From NCBI GenBank assembly GCA_964404895.1, contig CAYOLV010000003.1, positions 124,001 to 188,000 of the forward strand: DNA of 64,000 nucleotides. The letters are read 5' to 3'. Positions 1-8,152 of this stretch are shown here, in pieces. The DNA comes from JBGSUZ01 sp964404895 (GTDB taxonomy: Bacteria > Bacillota > Clostridia > Peptostreptococcales > Acidaminobacteraceae). Within the stretch, counting starts at the first letter, position 1; every line of letters starts with the position of its first letter. The notes below the pieces were generated by a model. That model did no database searches. It saw nothing but the letters and a program-made list of their open reading frames with translations, and was not told the DNA's origin. The translations under genes were made by a program, and so were the position numbers.

Positions 1-843
1 GATTGTGGCTAAATCCATTAAGGTTACGGCTCTGGTCTTGGCTCTTTCTCCGTAAACGAACTCACGCATTTCGTGGTACTGCGCCTGAGCGTCTTTGAGG
101 AGGTTGGCGTAAGAACCCTCTGCCCCTTCAAAGGCAACATTCGTCAGCTCAGTAGTAAACGTGGTGTGTCGGCAGTGATCCGACCAGTAAGTATCTAAAA
201 CTTTGATTTCTGTATGGCTAGGGTTTCTTTTTTCAGATTGGAAGTAGGCTTGAACGGTTTTAAGGTCACCCAGGTTCATGGCGAGACCTTCTGTTTGGAT
301 GAAGGCTTCCAGCTCGGCATCGTTCATTTCCATAAATGTATGGTGAATTTTAATAGGTTCTGGTGTAGGCAGGACAACCGCTGTAGAGAGAGGTGCTTCT
401 TTAGGGATTTCAAGGGCTTCTACTGGATTGATGAGAAACTTCTTGATTTGAGAATATTCGGTTTCAGAAGGTTTGCCTTTAAGGACCACTACTTTAAAGC
501 TTTGAAGTCCTAAGGTTTCGTCTCCCAGTCCTAAAATGGCAATACATTGTTTTGCCGAATCGGCTCTTTGGTCATATTGACCTGGAAGCAATTTATAGTA
601 AATGGCAGTTTCGTCGCTTTCCAATTTAATGGTTTTTGAAACCAAGTCTGCGTTAGGTTCTGAGAACACACAGGTGATGGCTGTTTCAATTTCAGATTCA
701 GTCAAGCCTTCTACATCGTAGCCATTGTAAACCGTTACTGCGTCTAAGCTGTGTATTTGCAAGAATTCTCTAAACTGCTTGAGAAGGGCTGGGCCTTCCA
801 CGTCAAGCATTGGGTTTTTCGTCACTAAAATTCTATTAACCAT
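1..843 (-). CDS. purL: Phosphoribosylformylglycinamidine synthase, N-terminal part (cut by window edge)
   Basis: De novo purine synthesis: ATP- and glutamine-dependent conversion of FGAR to FGAM in the cytoplasm. Translating the minus strand from the ATG at 843 gives 281 codons with no stop before the edge. The signature DTYWSDHCRHTTF lies near residue 218; it is the conserved N-terminal motif of FGAM synthases. The long lead before the motif suggests the single-chain clostridial form of about 1250 residues (family knowledge), so most of the gene lies outside the window. A GGAGG at 852-856 serves this ATG or an in-frame ATG three bases upstream (846). The gene is divergent from the LysR-type regulator at 949. 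Identity is confident; regulation by that neighbour is only a positional guess. Confidence 0.9.
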   Translation of the reverse strand, partial: MVNRILVTKNPMLDVEGPALLKQFREFLQIHSLDAVTVYNGYDVEGLTESEIETAITCVFSEPNADLVSKTIKLESDETAIYYKLLPGQYDQRADSAKQCIAILGLGDETLGLQSFKVVVLKGKPSETEYSQIKKFLINPVEALEIPKEAPLSTAVVLPTPEPIKIHHTFMEMNDAELEAFIQTEGLAMNLGDLKTVQAYFQSEKRNPSHTEIKVLDTYWSDHCRHTTFTTELTNVAFEGAEGSYANLLKDAQAQYHEMREFVYGERAKTRAVTLMDLATI

Positions 844-899
844 CATCACGACCTCCATCATTAAGTGAAATTCTACTATTATTCTAGCACCCTATGGAT

Positions 900-905
900 T
901 ATAAT
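900..905 (+). promoter_or_regulatory. -10 element of the LysR gene in the divergent purL/LysR spacer
   Basis: A perfect TATAAT lies 44 bases before the LysR ATG in the 105-bp divergent spacer. No convincing -35 was seen. LysR proteins usually autoregulate from such spacers (family knowledge). Confidence 0.4.
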
Positions 906-948
906 AAAAATTAATCATTCTAATCGTATTAATAAGGAGAGCTTATCA

Positions 949-1857
949 ATGAATATTCAATATGAGTGGTATAAAGTCTTTTACAGTGCCGCCAAAAATT
1001 CGAATTATACAAAAGCAGCCTCTGAACTCTTCGTTACCCAATCTGCAGTCAGTCAAACGATTCACCAGCTTGAAAGTGCTTTGTCGGTCAAACTCTTTTA
1101 TAAGGAAGGCAGACGCATCCGGTTGACCAAAGAGGGTCAAGCCCTTTACGAACACGTGGCGCCAGCCATTCAACTTTTAGACAAAGGCGCTCAGGTCATT
1201 GGAGATATGAACAGTCTTACTCAGGGCAGTATTCGCCTTGGGGCCAGTGACACCATCAGTCGCTTTCTACTTTTACCCTATATTAAGGCCTTTCACGAAC
1301 AATACTCTCAAATAAGTATCACCATCAACAATAGACCTTCGCCGATTTCTTCTGAAATGGTTCAAAAAGGGGAGATTGACTTTGCCGTGGTCAATTACGA
1401 ATCCACCCTTGAAACCCAGCGCCTAGCCGTGTTCCCGCTGACAGAAACGGAAAATGTCTTTGTTGCCACAGATGCATTTCTCGCCTCTGCAGGTTTAAAA
1501 AAGGATAAAATTTCTTTGAAAAAACTCAGCGCCTGTACCCTCATTACTTTAGAAAGCAAATCCACCACCAGACGTCTTTTAGACCGCTTTTTACAGGACA
1601 AGAAAGTTAAATGGGTACCCGAATTTGAAGGGGGCAGCGTAGATTTGATTTTAGAGATGGCCTCAATGGGGATTGGGGTGGGTTTTGTGCCCAAAATGGC
1701 TCTGAGTAAGTGGACAGACCCTGACCTTAAAATACTCAATCTTTCTGAATCCATTCCCAAGACATCTGTCTGTATTGTGAAACATGCTCACATGCCTTTA
1801 ACATCGGCAGCACAAACGGCTTTTGAAGCTTTGCAAGGGTATTTTGAACGTGGGTAA
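949..1857 (+). CDS. LysR-family transcriptional regulator
   Basis: A 302-residue DNA-binding regulator, the normal length for the family. The N-terminal winged helix is clear: YTKAASELFVTQSAVSQTIHQLE, with the recognition helix at about residues 18-40. A periplasmic-binding-like effector domain follows from about residue 90, including an IRLGASDTISRFLLLPY stretch. The reading frame is open back to 865, but only the ATG at 949 has a ribosome binding site (AAGGAG at 934-939), so that start was chosen. It diverges from purL, which makes purL or its own promoter a candidate target. The ligand cannot be read from sequence. A terminator follows at 1903. Confidence 0.9.
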   Translation: MNIQYEWYKVFYSAAKNSNYTKAASELFVTQSAVSQTIHQLESALSVKLFYKEGRRIRLTKEGQALYEHVAPAIQLLDKGAQVIGDMNSLTQGSIRLGASDTISRFLLLPYIKAFHEQYSQISITINNRPSPISSEMVQKGEIDFAVVNYESTLETQRLAVFPLTETENVFVATDAFLASAGLKKDKISLKKLSACTLITLESKSTTRRLLDRFLQDKKVKWVPEFEGGSVDLILEMASMGIGVGFVPKMALSKWTDPDLKILNLSESIPKTSVCIVKHAHMPLTSAAQTAFEALQGYFERG

Positions 1858-1902
1858 GTCTCTGAAATCTTACCTATTACGCCTTCATAATCCAATTGAA
1901 CT

Positions 1903-1945
1903 AAAAAAGCACCCTCCATTCTGCATCAAATGTGAGGGTGCTTCT
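1903..1945. terminator. Bidirectional rho-independent terminator
   Basis: GCACCCTC (1909-1916) pairs with GAGGGTGC (1934-1941). An A-run precedes it and a T-rich tract follows it, so it can serve both the LysR gene and the convergent GGDEF gene. Confidence 0.8.
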
Positions 1946-3143
1946 ATTTCTCTCTATGTTCCTCTTTGAAATTTTCCTTCAAAATGCCTTCAACCTTGTT
2001 TCTCCCTAAATTTTTGGCACGATAGAGCGCTTGATCCATTCTTTTATATAAATCTTCAAAGGTATCATCCTCTTCAAAGGTTGTCACCCCAAAGCTGCCT
2101 GTGATAGCTCCAAAATGAGGCTGGGGAGTCGCGGCGAGACTTCCTCTGAGTTTTTCAGCCAATTGCATTGCACCCTCGTAATCTGTTTGAGGCGCAATTA
2201 TCAAAAACTCTTCGCCACCCCAACGAATTAGAGCATCCGTTACCCTTATATTACAATCGAAGACATCGGCTGAGGTCTTAAGAACCATATCCCCCACGTC
2301 ATGACCAAAGGTATCATTAATTCCTTTAAAATAGTCTAAGTCGATGAGGATTAAACTCAAAGGGGTTTTATATCGGTTGGCAGCTGCAATTTCCAGTTCA
2401 ATCTTATGGTCAAAATAAGTTCTGTTAAAAGATCCCGTCAAAGAATCGATAGTTGCCAGTTCTTTTAAATGTTCTAGTGCATTTATCAATCTGATTGTCT
2501 TTGCGCTGAGTTCATTTTCACTGGCATTAATATAGCGTTGGTTCATTCCGACAATGACCATCATCGAAAATAAGCAGCTGTAAAGAGACACAAATCGAGA
2601 ACCCTTGACAAACTCCCGTGGCGCGTAGTACGAAAGATCCGCGCCAAGTGTTCCGTAGTTGTCCATCCAATAGAATGCAACTATATTCAATGCCGAGGTG
2701 ACCACAATCCAAAAAATATTTTTAGGCTTAAACGTCAGAATCGGAAAGAGTGTGAACATGAGAAAAAAATAATGATTGCCTCCCCGATCTCCTAGAAAAA
2801 GAACCAAAGGCACGAATAACGTAATTGTGAAGCTGATGTTCAGTATAACCGCACTGGCTAAATGCTTATTTTTACCGTTGAGAACTGCCGATACAATAAA
2901 CAAGGGTATAAACAATGTTACTGAAATCAGCACAGGCATAAATACCTCTGCATTAATACCATAATACATCAACGCAAAAATTAGAAAACCAGGGATTCCT
3001 AAGATAGCTCCTAAATTAACTAACCGAATCATACGCTTTTCTACCACGGTTAATTCCTCGGTCACCCCTCTATTGATGTACTGAATCCCCCACTTTTTTA
3101 TTTTTTCCGAAAACGTAATATCCACCTGAGGATTTCTTTTCAT
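1944..3143 (-). CDS. Membrane-bound GGDEF diguanylate cyclase
   Basis: Makes cyclic di-GMP from two GTP. Of 399 residues, about 40-205 form roughly six hydrophobic membrane segments of no recognised sensor type, followed by a short linker (ALEHLKELATIDSLTGSFNR) and a GGDEF domain to the C-terminus. The active-site motif is GGEEF near residue 310, a functional variant. RVTD sits exactly five residues before it, matching the RxxD product-inhibition site, so an active, feedback-inhibited enzyme is likely. A good ribosome binding site (AGGAGG) precedes the ATG. It stands alone, converges on the LysR gene and shares its terminator. The input signal is unknown. Confidence 0.9.
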   Translation of the reverse strand: MKRNPQVDITFSEKIKKWGIQYINRGVTEELTVVEKRMIRLVNLGAILGIPGFLIFALMYYGINAEVFMPVLISVTLFIPLFIVSAVLNGKNKHLASAVILNISFTITLFVPLVLFLGDRGGNHYFFLMFTLFPILTFKPKNIFWIVVTSALNIVAFYWMDNYGTLGADLSYYAPREFVKGSRFVSLYSCLFSMMVIVGMNQRYINASENELSAKTIRLINALEHLKELATIDSLTGSFNRTYFDHKIELEIAAANRYKTPLSLILIDLDYFKGINDTFGHDVGDMVLKTSADVFDCNIRVTDALIRWGGEEFLIIAPQTDYEGAMQLAEKLRGSLAATPQPHFGAITGSFGVTTFEEDDTFEDLYKRMDQALYRAKNLGRNKVEGILKENFKEEHREK

Positions 3144-3229
3144 AGATACCTCCTAGAACGCAACTCCATATTATATGAAATAAGCGGATGAACCGCCTTA
3201 AGGCTCAGCTCATTCATACCCCTATAGAC

Positions 3230-3266
3230 AAAAAAATCTCTTAGGCTTTTGAATTCCTAAGAGATT
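3230..3266 (-). terminator. Terminator of the cysteine HesB-like gene
   Basis: AATCTCTTAGG (3235-3245) and CCTAAGAGATT (3256-3266) form an 11-bp perfect stem. On the minus strand it is followed by a run of T. Confidence 0.85.
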
Positions 3267-3308
3267 CTGATAATTCATATTCTCATTGGTTAAAAAACAT
3301 TTTTAAAA

Positions 3309-3623
3309 TTAGTGACATCCGCCGCCGCAACCGCTGCAACCTGATTCCACTTGATTGACAGGAGATACAAAGTAGCCGTTTCCAACAAACTCAACGTTGA
3401 TTTCGCCTAATTCTTCGTAAAGACCTTTGTCCATAATGAATTTAACTTCATTGGATTCATCTGTTAAATCTGTCTCTTTAATATCGTCTAAAGCGAGACC
3501 TAATGATGGGCCGCTGCAACCGTGGCCGGCAACAAAAATTCTAACGCTAGCAGGACGATCTGCTTGAGCTTCAAGGATTTTTTTGATTTCATCTATTGTT
3601 TCTGGGTTGATTTGTACTTTCAT
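3309..3623 (-). CDS. HesB/IscA-like protein, cysteine form
   Basis: A 104-residue HesB/IscA-like (Fe-S carrier fold) protein. The motif VAGHGCSGPSLGLAL places Cys36 where classical A-type carriers hold their first ligand cysteine; the C-terminus is cysteine-rich (CSGCGGGCH). ATG 3623 was chosen because GGAGG lies 8 bases upstream; an upstream in-frame TTG (3638) would swallow that site. With this start it has exactly the length of the paralogue at 3752, in which the same residue 36 is selenocysteine. It has its own -10 element, a Fur-family-like palindrome in the leader and its own terminator, so it is a separate transcription unit. The exact role (Fe-S assembly, redox or metal handling) is unproved. 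Confidence 0.85.
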   Translation of the reverse strand: MKVQINPETIDEIKKILEAQADRPASVRIFVAGHGCSGPSLGLALDDIKETDLTDESNEVKFIMDKGLYEELGEINVEFVGNGYFVSPVNQVESGCSGCGGGCH

Positions 3624-3646
3624 TTGAATTGCCTCCAATTCTCAAC

Positions 3647-3661
3647 TTGTAATGATTACAA
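3647..3661. promoter_or_regulatory. Perfect 7-1-7 palindrome, Fur/PerR/Zur-type operator
   Basis: TTGTAAT-G-ATTACAA lies between the -10 and the ribosome binding site of the cysteine HesB-like gene. It differs by one symmetric base per half-site from both the Bacillus Zur box (TCGTAATNATTACGA) and the PerR box (TTATAATNATTATAA), as recalled from the literature. Which Fur-family protein would bind is not decidable here. Confidence 0.6.
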
Positions 3662-3672
3662 TTAACAATTTC

Positions 3673-3678
3673 ATTATA
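3673..3678 (-). promoter_or_regulatory. -10 element of the cysteine HesB-like gene
   Basis: Perfect TATAAT on the minus strand, 50 bases before the ATG. The -35 region falls inside the preceding terminator and is weak. Confidence 0.5.
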
Positions 3679-3691
3679 GCACAGTCTCTGC

Positions 3692-3731
3692 AAAAAGAAA
3701 CCCCATGAATCATAACAATTCATAGGGTTTC
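3692..3731 (-). terminator. Terminator of the selenoprotein gene
   Basis: GAAACCC and ATGAAT pair with ATTCAT and GGGTTTC, with one mismatch between the two stem halves. On the minus strand a T5 tract follows. It separates the two paralogues transcriptionally. Confidence 0.8.
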
Positions 3732-3751
3732 TATAAAAATTATTAGTTTGA

Positions 3752-4066
3752 TTATTCGCCACAACTGCTACAGCTGCTACAATCACTTTGAGCTTGATCC
3801 ACTGGTGCTACATAGTAGCCATTTCCAACGAATTCAACCTTAATGTCTCCCATATTGCCGTGTAACTCTTTTTCCATAACAAAAGCTAAACCTTCAACTT
3901 CTGTTTGTACGTCTCCATCCTTTAGCTCATCCAGAGCTAATCCTAAAGATGGACCGCCTCAGCCATAGCCTGCAACAAAAATTCTAACGAATTTAGGTCG
4001 GTCTGGCTGTGTATCAAGAACTTTCTTTATTTCATCTATTGTTGCCGAATTTGAAATAACGTTCAT
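3752..4066 (-). CDS. HesB/IscA-like selenoprotein (in-frame TGA = Sec36)
   Basis: A 104-residue HesB-like protein whose frame contains one TGA at 3959-3961. The context is VAGYG-U-GGPSLGLALDE, and the neighbour at 3309 has Cys at the same residue (VAGHGCSGPSLGLALDD). The two proteins align end to end without gaps, and coding conservation continues on both sides of the TGA (KVEFVGNGYYVAPVDQ against NVEFVGNGYFVSPVNQ), which argues against a dead gene. A hairpin that fits a bacterial SECIS starts seven bases after the TGA. The start at 4066 has AAGGAGG upstream; the stop is TAA at 3752-3754, and the tail CSSCSSCGE is cysteine-rich. HesB-like selenoproteins have been predicted before in Clostridia and metagenomes (family knowledge). 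The function of Sec here is unknown. Confidence 0.9.
3915..3952 (-). promoter_or_regulatory. Candidate bacterial SECIS element
   Basis: In the mRNA after the UGA, UUAGCUC and GAGCUAA form a perfect 7-bp stem capped by the 5-base loop UGGAU, 26-30 bases from the UGA. A lower CCAUC/GAUGG stem lies below an internal loop. A G in the first two loop bases and this distance fit the general bSECIS model. Confidence 0.7.
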
Positions 4067-4102
4067 GCTAGTACCTCCTTATTTATCATCAATATTTTTA
4101 AT

Positions 4103-4117
4103 AGATAATCGTTTTCA
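4103..4117. promoter_or_regulatory. Weak Fur-box-like sequence upstream of the selenoprotein gene
   Basis: AGATAATCGTTTTCA matches 12 of 15 positions of TGATAATNATTATCA in the 5' region of the selenoprotein gene. Weak alone; noted because the twin gene also has a Fur-family palindrome. Confidence 0.3.
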
Positions 4118-4159
4118 ATAAACTTTTTCTATTAAACTTATTATACCCCATAAACACAA

Positions 4160-4200
4160 AAAAACAATCTAAAGCGTTACCGCCAAAGATTGTTTTTGTT
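4160..4200 (-). terminator. Terminator of the argG-argH-binding-protein operon
   Basis: AACAATCT pairs with AGATTGTT around a 17-base loop, with A and T tracts on the two sides. On the minus strand the T-run follows directly. Confidence 0.8.
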
Positions 4201-4214
4201 TAACAAAGTTCAAC

Positions 4215-5099
4215 TTATTCGTTTTCAACCAAAAGATTTGCATCGGTAATGAACTGATCCACCTTGCCTGTATCCATTAAGCCTTGAAGGGTTTTGTTCA
4301 CCGCTTCAACAAGCTCTGGGCTGTCCTTTGGCATTGCAATGGCAACGCCGCCTTCAGAACCTAAGTCCATGCCATTTAATACTAAGTCAGGGTTGTTCTT
4401 TGCATAAGATTTGGCAACCGTGTCTGCCATTAAGATCCCATCAATTTTGCCCGTTTTAAGTTCCATAATCAAATCAGGAATTTTACCGATGGCTTTCACT
4501 TCTGAACCTGTAAATTGCTCAGTTGCAATTTGCTCTTGAAGAGTACCTTTTTGAACACCCACAACTTTGCCTTTAAATGCTTCTAAAGTGTTAAGGGCGT
4601 CCTTCTGGTCTGCAGCTACCAATACCGTTTGATGAGCATCATAGTAAACAACGGAGAAATCTACACTCTTCTTACGCTCTTCTGTTGGGTTCATGCCTGC
4701 TACAATAAAATCGATTTTTCCACCCATGAGGGCTGGGAGAAGTCCTTCAAACTTCATATCTACAATTTCAAGTTCAACACCGAGGCTGGTAGCCACTTCT
4801 TTGGCAATTTCTATATCAAAACCGACAATCGTATCTTGACCATCAATGGTTTTGTGGAATTCATAAGGCGGATAATCTGCAGAAGTCCCCAATACGATCT
4901 TCCCTTTTTCCTTAATTTTAGCCAACTGGTCAGTTGAGGCCGCCGCAGGTGTTTCCGTTGCCGCTGGCTTTGCAGCAGTTTCAGTGGTTTTTCCACTACA
5001 ACCCGTAGCTGCAACTGTAATTGCAATTATGCAAGTGACCGCCGCTATACTCTTCATCCATTTCTTCAAACCTTTACCACTCTTTAATTGCTTTGTCAT
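4215..5099 (-). CDS. Amino-acid ABC transporter substrate-binding lipoprotein
   Basis: A 294-residue family-3 solute-binding protein anchored outside the membrane. Residues 11-33 form a basic-hydrophobic signal ending in a lipobox (VAATGC, Cys34), followed by a Thr/Ala/Pro linker. The mature part opens with GKIVLGTSADYPPYEF and contains VGFDIEIAKEV, typical of polar amino-acid binders. It begins 27 bases after argH on the same strand with its own AAGGTGA site and no terminator between, so it should share the argG T-box. No permease or ATPase is beside it, so it must work with a transporter encoded elsewhere. Arginine or a precursor is the likely ligand, by context only. Confidence 0.88.
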   Translation of the reverse strand: MTKQLKSGKGLKKWMKSIAAVTCIIAITVAATGCSGKTTETAAKPAATETPAAASTDQLAKIKEKGKIVLGTSADYPPYEFHKTIDGQDTIVGFDIEIAKEVATSLGVELEIVDMKFEGLLPALMGGKIDFIVAGMNPTEERKKSVDFSVVYYDAHQTVLVAADQKDALNTLEAFKGKVVGVQKGTLQEQIATEQFTGSEVKAIGKIPDLIMELKTGKIDGILMADTVAKSYAKNNPDLVLNGMDLGSEGGVAIAMPKDSPELVEAVNKTLQGLMDTGKVDQFITDANLLVENE

Positions 5100-5126
5100 A
5101 TATTCACCTTGGAGTCCAATAAACTC

Positions 5127-6530
5127 CTATCCTTTCGTATTTTGTTTAAAATCCTGAATCATTTTCATAACTTCCTGCACCGCGGTGGAACCAGGACTAA
5201 GTTTTCGGTTCACACTGGCCATAGGGTCAATAGCATGGTAGAGGGCTTCTGTTAGTACAAGATCCGTTTCAAGACAACTTTTGAGAATGTTTTCATAGGC
5301 TTCAAGACCAATGTCCCCGAGAGTAACACCTGCCCCCTCTGCCCATTTAACGCTTTTCCCCGCAACTTCATGAGCGGTTCTAAAGGGAACGCCTAGACCT
5401 ACCAAGTAGTCAGCTAAGTCTGTGGCGTTGAGGTAACCCTCCTCAATGGCTTTGTACATTTTTTCTGTGTTGAAAGTTGCAGTTGCCATCATTCTGACCA
5501 TAATCTCAAGTGCCATGGAAAGTTGCTCCGCTGTGTCGATGACAGGGATTTTATCTTCTTGCATGTCCTTGTTATACGCCAGTGGCAATGCTTTTAAAGT
5601 GGTCAATAAATTCATTAGGTTGCCGTAGACTCTCCCGGTTTTGCCCCTGATCAGTTCTGCCATATCTGGATTTCTCTTCTGAGGCATAATGCTGCTGCCT
5701 GTACAGTAAGCATCTGCTAATCGGATAAATCCAAACTCCGAACTGGACCACAAAATCAATTCTTCTGCCAGTCGGGACAAATGCATTTGTATCAAAGCCC
5801 CTGAGCTTAAAAATTCTACCGCAAAATCTCTGTCACTGACAGCGTCCATTGCGTGAGGGACTAGACTTTCAAAGCCCAGGGTTGCTCTGATAAACTCACG
5901 ATCGCTTGCATAGGGCAGTCCTGCTAAAGCACCTGCTCCAAGAGGCATCTGACTGATTCTGTGATACTGTTCTTCCAGTCTTTGAAGGTCTCTTGAGAAC
6001 ATTTGAACATAGGTCAGGAGGTGAAAACCCAGCGTGATGGGTTGCGCCCTTTGTAAATGGGTGTACCCGGGCATCAGATCTCCTGCGTGTATTTCCGCTT
6101 TTTCTAGCAGAACCCCTTGCAGATCCTTTATGAGCTGACTGAGTGCTTTATTTTGTTTCATGGTATAAAGTCTGAAATCTAAAGCGACTTGATCGTTTCG
6201 GCTCCTTGCGGTATGAAGCTTTTTAGCCGTATCTCCAATGAGCTGTGTCAATTGGTATTCCACATTCATGTGAATATCTTCTTGTTCTTCAGAGAACAAA
6301 TCTGGATTTTCCAGAAACATCAGCTCTACTTTTTTCAGTCCCGTTTCGATGGTCGCCTGCTCCTCATCCGTCAAAACGCCGATTTTCCCAAGCATTTTAC
6401 TGTGAGCGATGGAGCCTTCAATATCTTCTTTCAAGAACACTTTGTCTACCTGAATGGAGGCGTTGAATTTTTCAGCCAAGGGGTCTGTTTTGCCATCAAA
6501 CCTACCGCCCCATAATTTGCCCCCACTCAT
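5127..6530 (-). CDS. argH: Argininosuccinate lyase
   Basis: Last step of arginine synthesis: argininosuccinate to arginine and fumarate. The 467-residue length is normal. The fumarase-superfamily signature GSSIMPQKRNPD is intact near residue 280, and HTARSRNDQVALDFRLY and the catalytic-region TAHEVAGK are also present. Its ATG overlaps the argG stop by one base (TAATG), a translational-coupling arrangement. The substrate-binding lipoprotein follows. Assignment is secure. Confidence 0.97.
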   Translation of the reverse strand: MSGGKLWGGRFDGKTDPLAEKFNASIQVDKVFLKEDIEGSIAHSKMLGKIGVLTDEEQATIETGLKKVELMFLENPDLFSEEQEDIHMNVEYQLTQLIGDTAKKLHTARSRNDQVALDFRLYTMKQNKALSQLIKDLQGVLLEKAEIHAGDLMPGYTHLQRAQPITLGFHLLTYVQMFSRDLQRLEEQYHRISQMPLGAGALAGLPYASDREFIRATLGFESLVPHAMDAVSDRDFAVEFLSSGALIQMHLSRLAEELILWSSSEFGFIRLADAYCTGSSIMPQKRNPDMAELIRGKTGRVYGNLMNLLTTLKALPLAYNKDMQEDKIPVIDTAEQLSMALEIMVRMMATATFNTEKMYKAIEEGYLNATDLADYLVGLGVPFRTAHEVAGKSVKWAEGAGVTLGDIGLEAYENILKSCLETDLVLTEALYHAIDPMASVNRKLSPGSTAVQEVMKMIQDFKQNTKG

Positions 6531-7771
6531 TAGCAGCCCGCTTTGCCGCCAACTGCTTTGGCTTCTTCAGCTTCAAGGTTTTGCTTCATCATGGCTCTGA
6601 GGGTCAGTGGTAAGGTAAAGAGTTGAATGAACCCTGCCGCGTCTTTTTGGTTGTAGACTTCATCTTCTCCGAAAGTGACGTAAGCTTCACTATATAAAGA
6701 ATAAGGTGATTGGCTGCTAATACTGGTACAGCTGCCTTTGTATAGTTTAATTGCCACATCTCCCGTGACCACTTCGTTGATTTTTTCTGCAAAGATGTCC
6801 ATAGCCTCTCTAAGAGGAGTCATCCAAAGTCCGTCGTAGACTAACTCTGCATATTTTAAAGAGACTTGCTTTTTAAAGGCGAGGGTTTGTCTGTCTAGAG
6901 TAAGTTTTTCAAGGGCTTTGTGGCCTTCATATAAAATAGTGCCCCCCGGTGTTTCATAAACGCCTCTGGACTTCATGCCCACCAATCTGTTTTCAACAAT
7001 GTCGATGATTCCTACGCCATGAGCGCCGCCGATTTCATTGAGTTTTTTAATGAGGGCAACTGGTTCTAAAATCTGCCCATTCACGGCTACCGGAATACCC
7101 TTTTCAAAACTCAAGGTGAGAATTTCAGGAGTTTCTGGGGTTTGCTCAGGTGCATTACACCATTTGTAAACGCCAGGTTCATGTGCATTCCACGGATCTT
7201 CTAAGTTGCCCCCTTCATGGCTGATATGCCAAAGGTTTTCGTCTCTGCTGTAAATGTCTTTCTTAGTGACAGGTATTGGAATGTTATGCTTCACCGCATA
7301 ATCGATACAATCTTCTCTGGATTTTAAATCCCACTCTCTCCATGGGGCAATGACCTTGATTTGTGGAGCCAAGGCTTTGATCCCTGCTTCAAATCTGACT
7401 TGGTCATTTCCTTTGCCTGTAGCGCCGTGAGCAATGGCTTCTGCGCCTTCTTTTAAAGCAATCTCTACCAAAAGTTTGGCAATGAGAGGTCTAGCGAAAG
7501 AGGTGCCTAAAAGGTAATCATCTTCGTAAATTGCCCCCATTTGAATCCCTTTGAACAAATAGTCTTTTACAAAAGCTTCTTTGGCATCTACCACATAGGC
7601 TTTTGTTGCCCCAGTGCTGAGAGCTTTTGCTTTGACTGCCTGATAATCTTCTTTTTGACCTACATCTACACAGACTGCAATGACTTCATATTGATAAGTT
7701 TCTTCAAGCCACTTTAAGATAACAGAGGTGTCTAAACCACCCGAATACGCTAAAACCACTTTCTTTTTCAT
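6530..7771 (-). CDS. argG: Argininosuccinate synthase
   Basis: Joins citrulline and aspartate with ATP hydrolysis to AMP, the step before ArgH. It has 413 residues with the N-terminal ATP-pyrophosphatase loop AYSGGLDTSV at residues 9-18, and conserved SFARPLIAKLL, HGATGKGNDQVRFE and GAHGVGIIDIVENRLVGMKSRGVYETPGG blocks. A GGAGG-type site precedes the ATG. It is first in argG-argH-binding protein and lies behind a T-box leader, so expression should respond to tRNA charging. Assignment is secure. Confidence 0.97.
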   Translation of the reverse strand: MKKKVVLAYSGGLDTSVILKWLEETYQYEVIAVCVDVGQKEDYQAVKAKALSTGATKAYVVDAKEAFVKDYLFKGIQMGAIYEDDYLLGTSFARPLIAKLLVEIALKEGAEAIAHGATGKGNDQVRFEAGIKALAPQIKVIAPWREWDLKSREDCIDYAVKHNIPIPVTKKDIYSRDENLWHISHEGGNLEDPWNAHEPGVYKWCNAPEQTPETPEILTLSFEKGIPVAVNGQILEPVALIKKLNEIGGAHGVGIIDIVENRLVGMKSRGVYETPGGTILYEGHKALEKLTLDRQTLAFKKQVSLKYAELVYDGLWMTPLREAMDIFAEKINEVVTGDVAIKLYKGSCTSISSQSPYSLYSEAYVTFGEDEVYNQKDAAGFIQLFTLPLTLRAMMKQNLEAEEAKAVGGKAGC

Positions 7772-7834
7772 TGTTAAACCCTCCTATTTTTATAATATTT
7801 ATAAGTTTAAAAGCATATTTATACATTTTTAGAT

Positions 7835-8150
7835 AAAAAAAAGAACACTCATCTCCAATAACTTGGGACGAATATGCTCCGCGGTACCACCCAATTAAGC
7901 CTAAGGCTCAACTCATCTTCAGGACGTGCCTTCTCAAAAGCAAGATCCCTATCCTCTATAACGGTAGGCCTCCGCATGCCCATCAGCCCTTAGCTTCTTG
8001 ACATGAACTCCTCAAGTCTCTCAACCCATTGACTTACGAGCGGGCTTCCATCGTCCCCGCTTTGCTGGTGGTCAGTCTGGTACTGGATATTTTACCTGAA
8101 TCAACGTTTTAACTATTTATTCATTTATTTGAATACTTATTCCTTGTGTA
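7835..8150 (-). ncRNA. T-box leader of the argG operon
   Basis: The minus strand carries the T-box core UGGGUGGUACCGCGG (7879-7893) and the partner CGUCCC (7865-7870), which together form the antiterminator. The competing terminator can be read: GAGCA, UUCGUC and CCAA pair with UUGG, GAUGAG and UGUUC (7843-7879, one 2-base bulge), followed by U8 (7835-7842). A 150-200-base Stem I region precedes it, with a GCGGG/CCCGC hairpin and GAUGG and GAGAGA elements. The specifier codon could not be assigned by eye; arginine is expected from the genes controlled. Confidence 0.92.
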
Positions 8151-8152
8151 TG

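Noticed and set aside
3959..3961. TGA read as a nonsense mutation or frameshift in a HesB-like pseudogene
   Set aside because: Both sides stay conserved with the neighbouring paralogue, which has Cys at that exact residue, and a SECIS-like hairpin follows.
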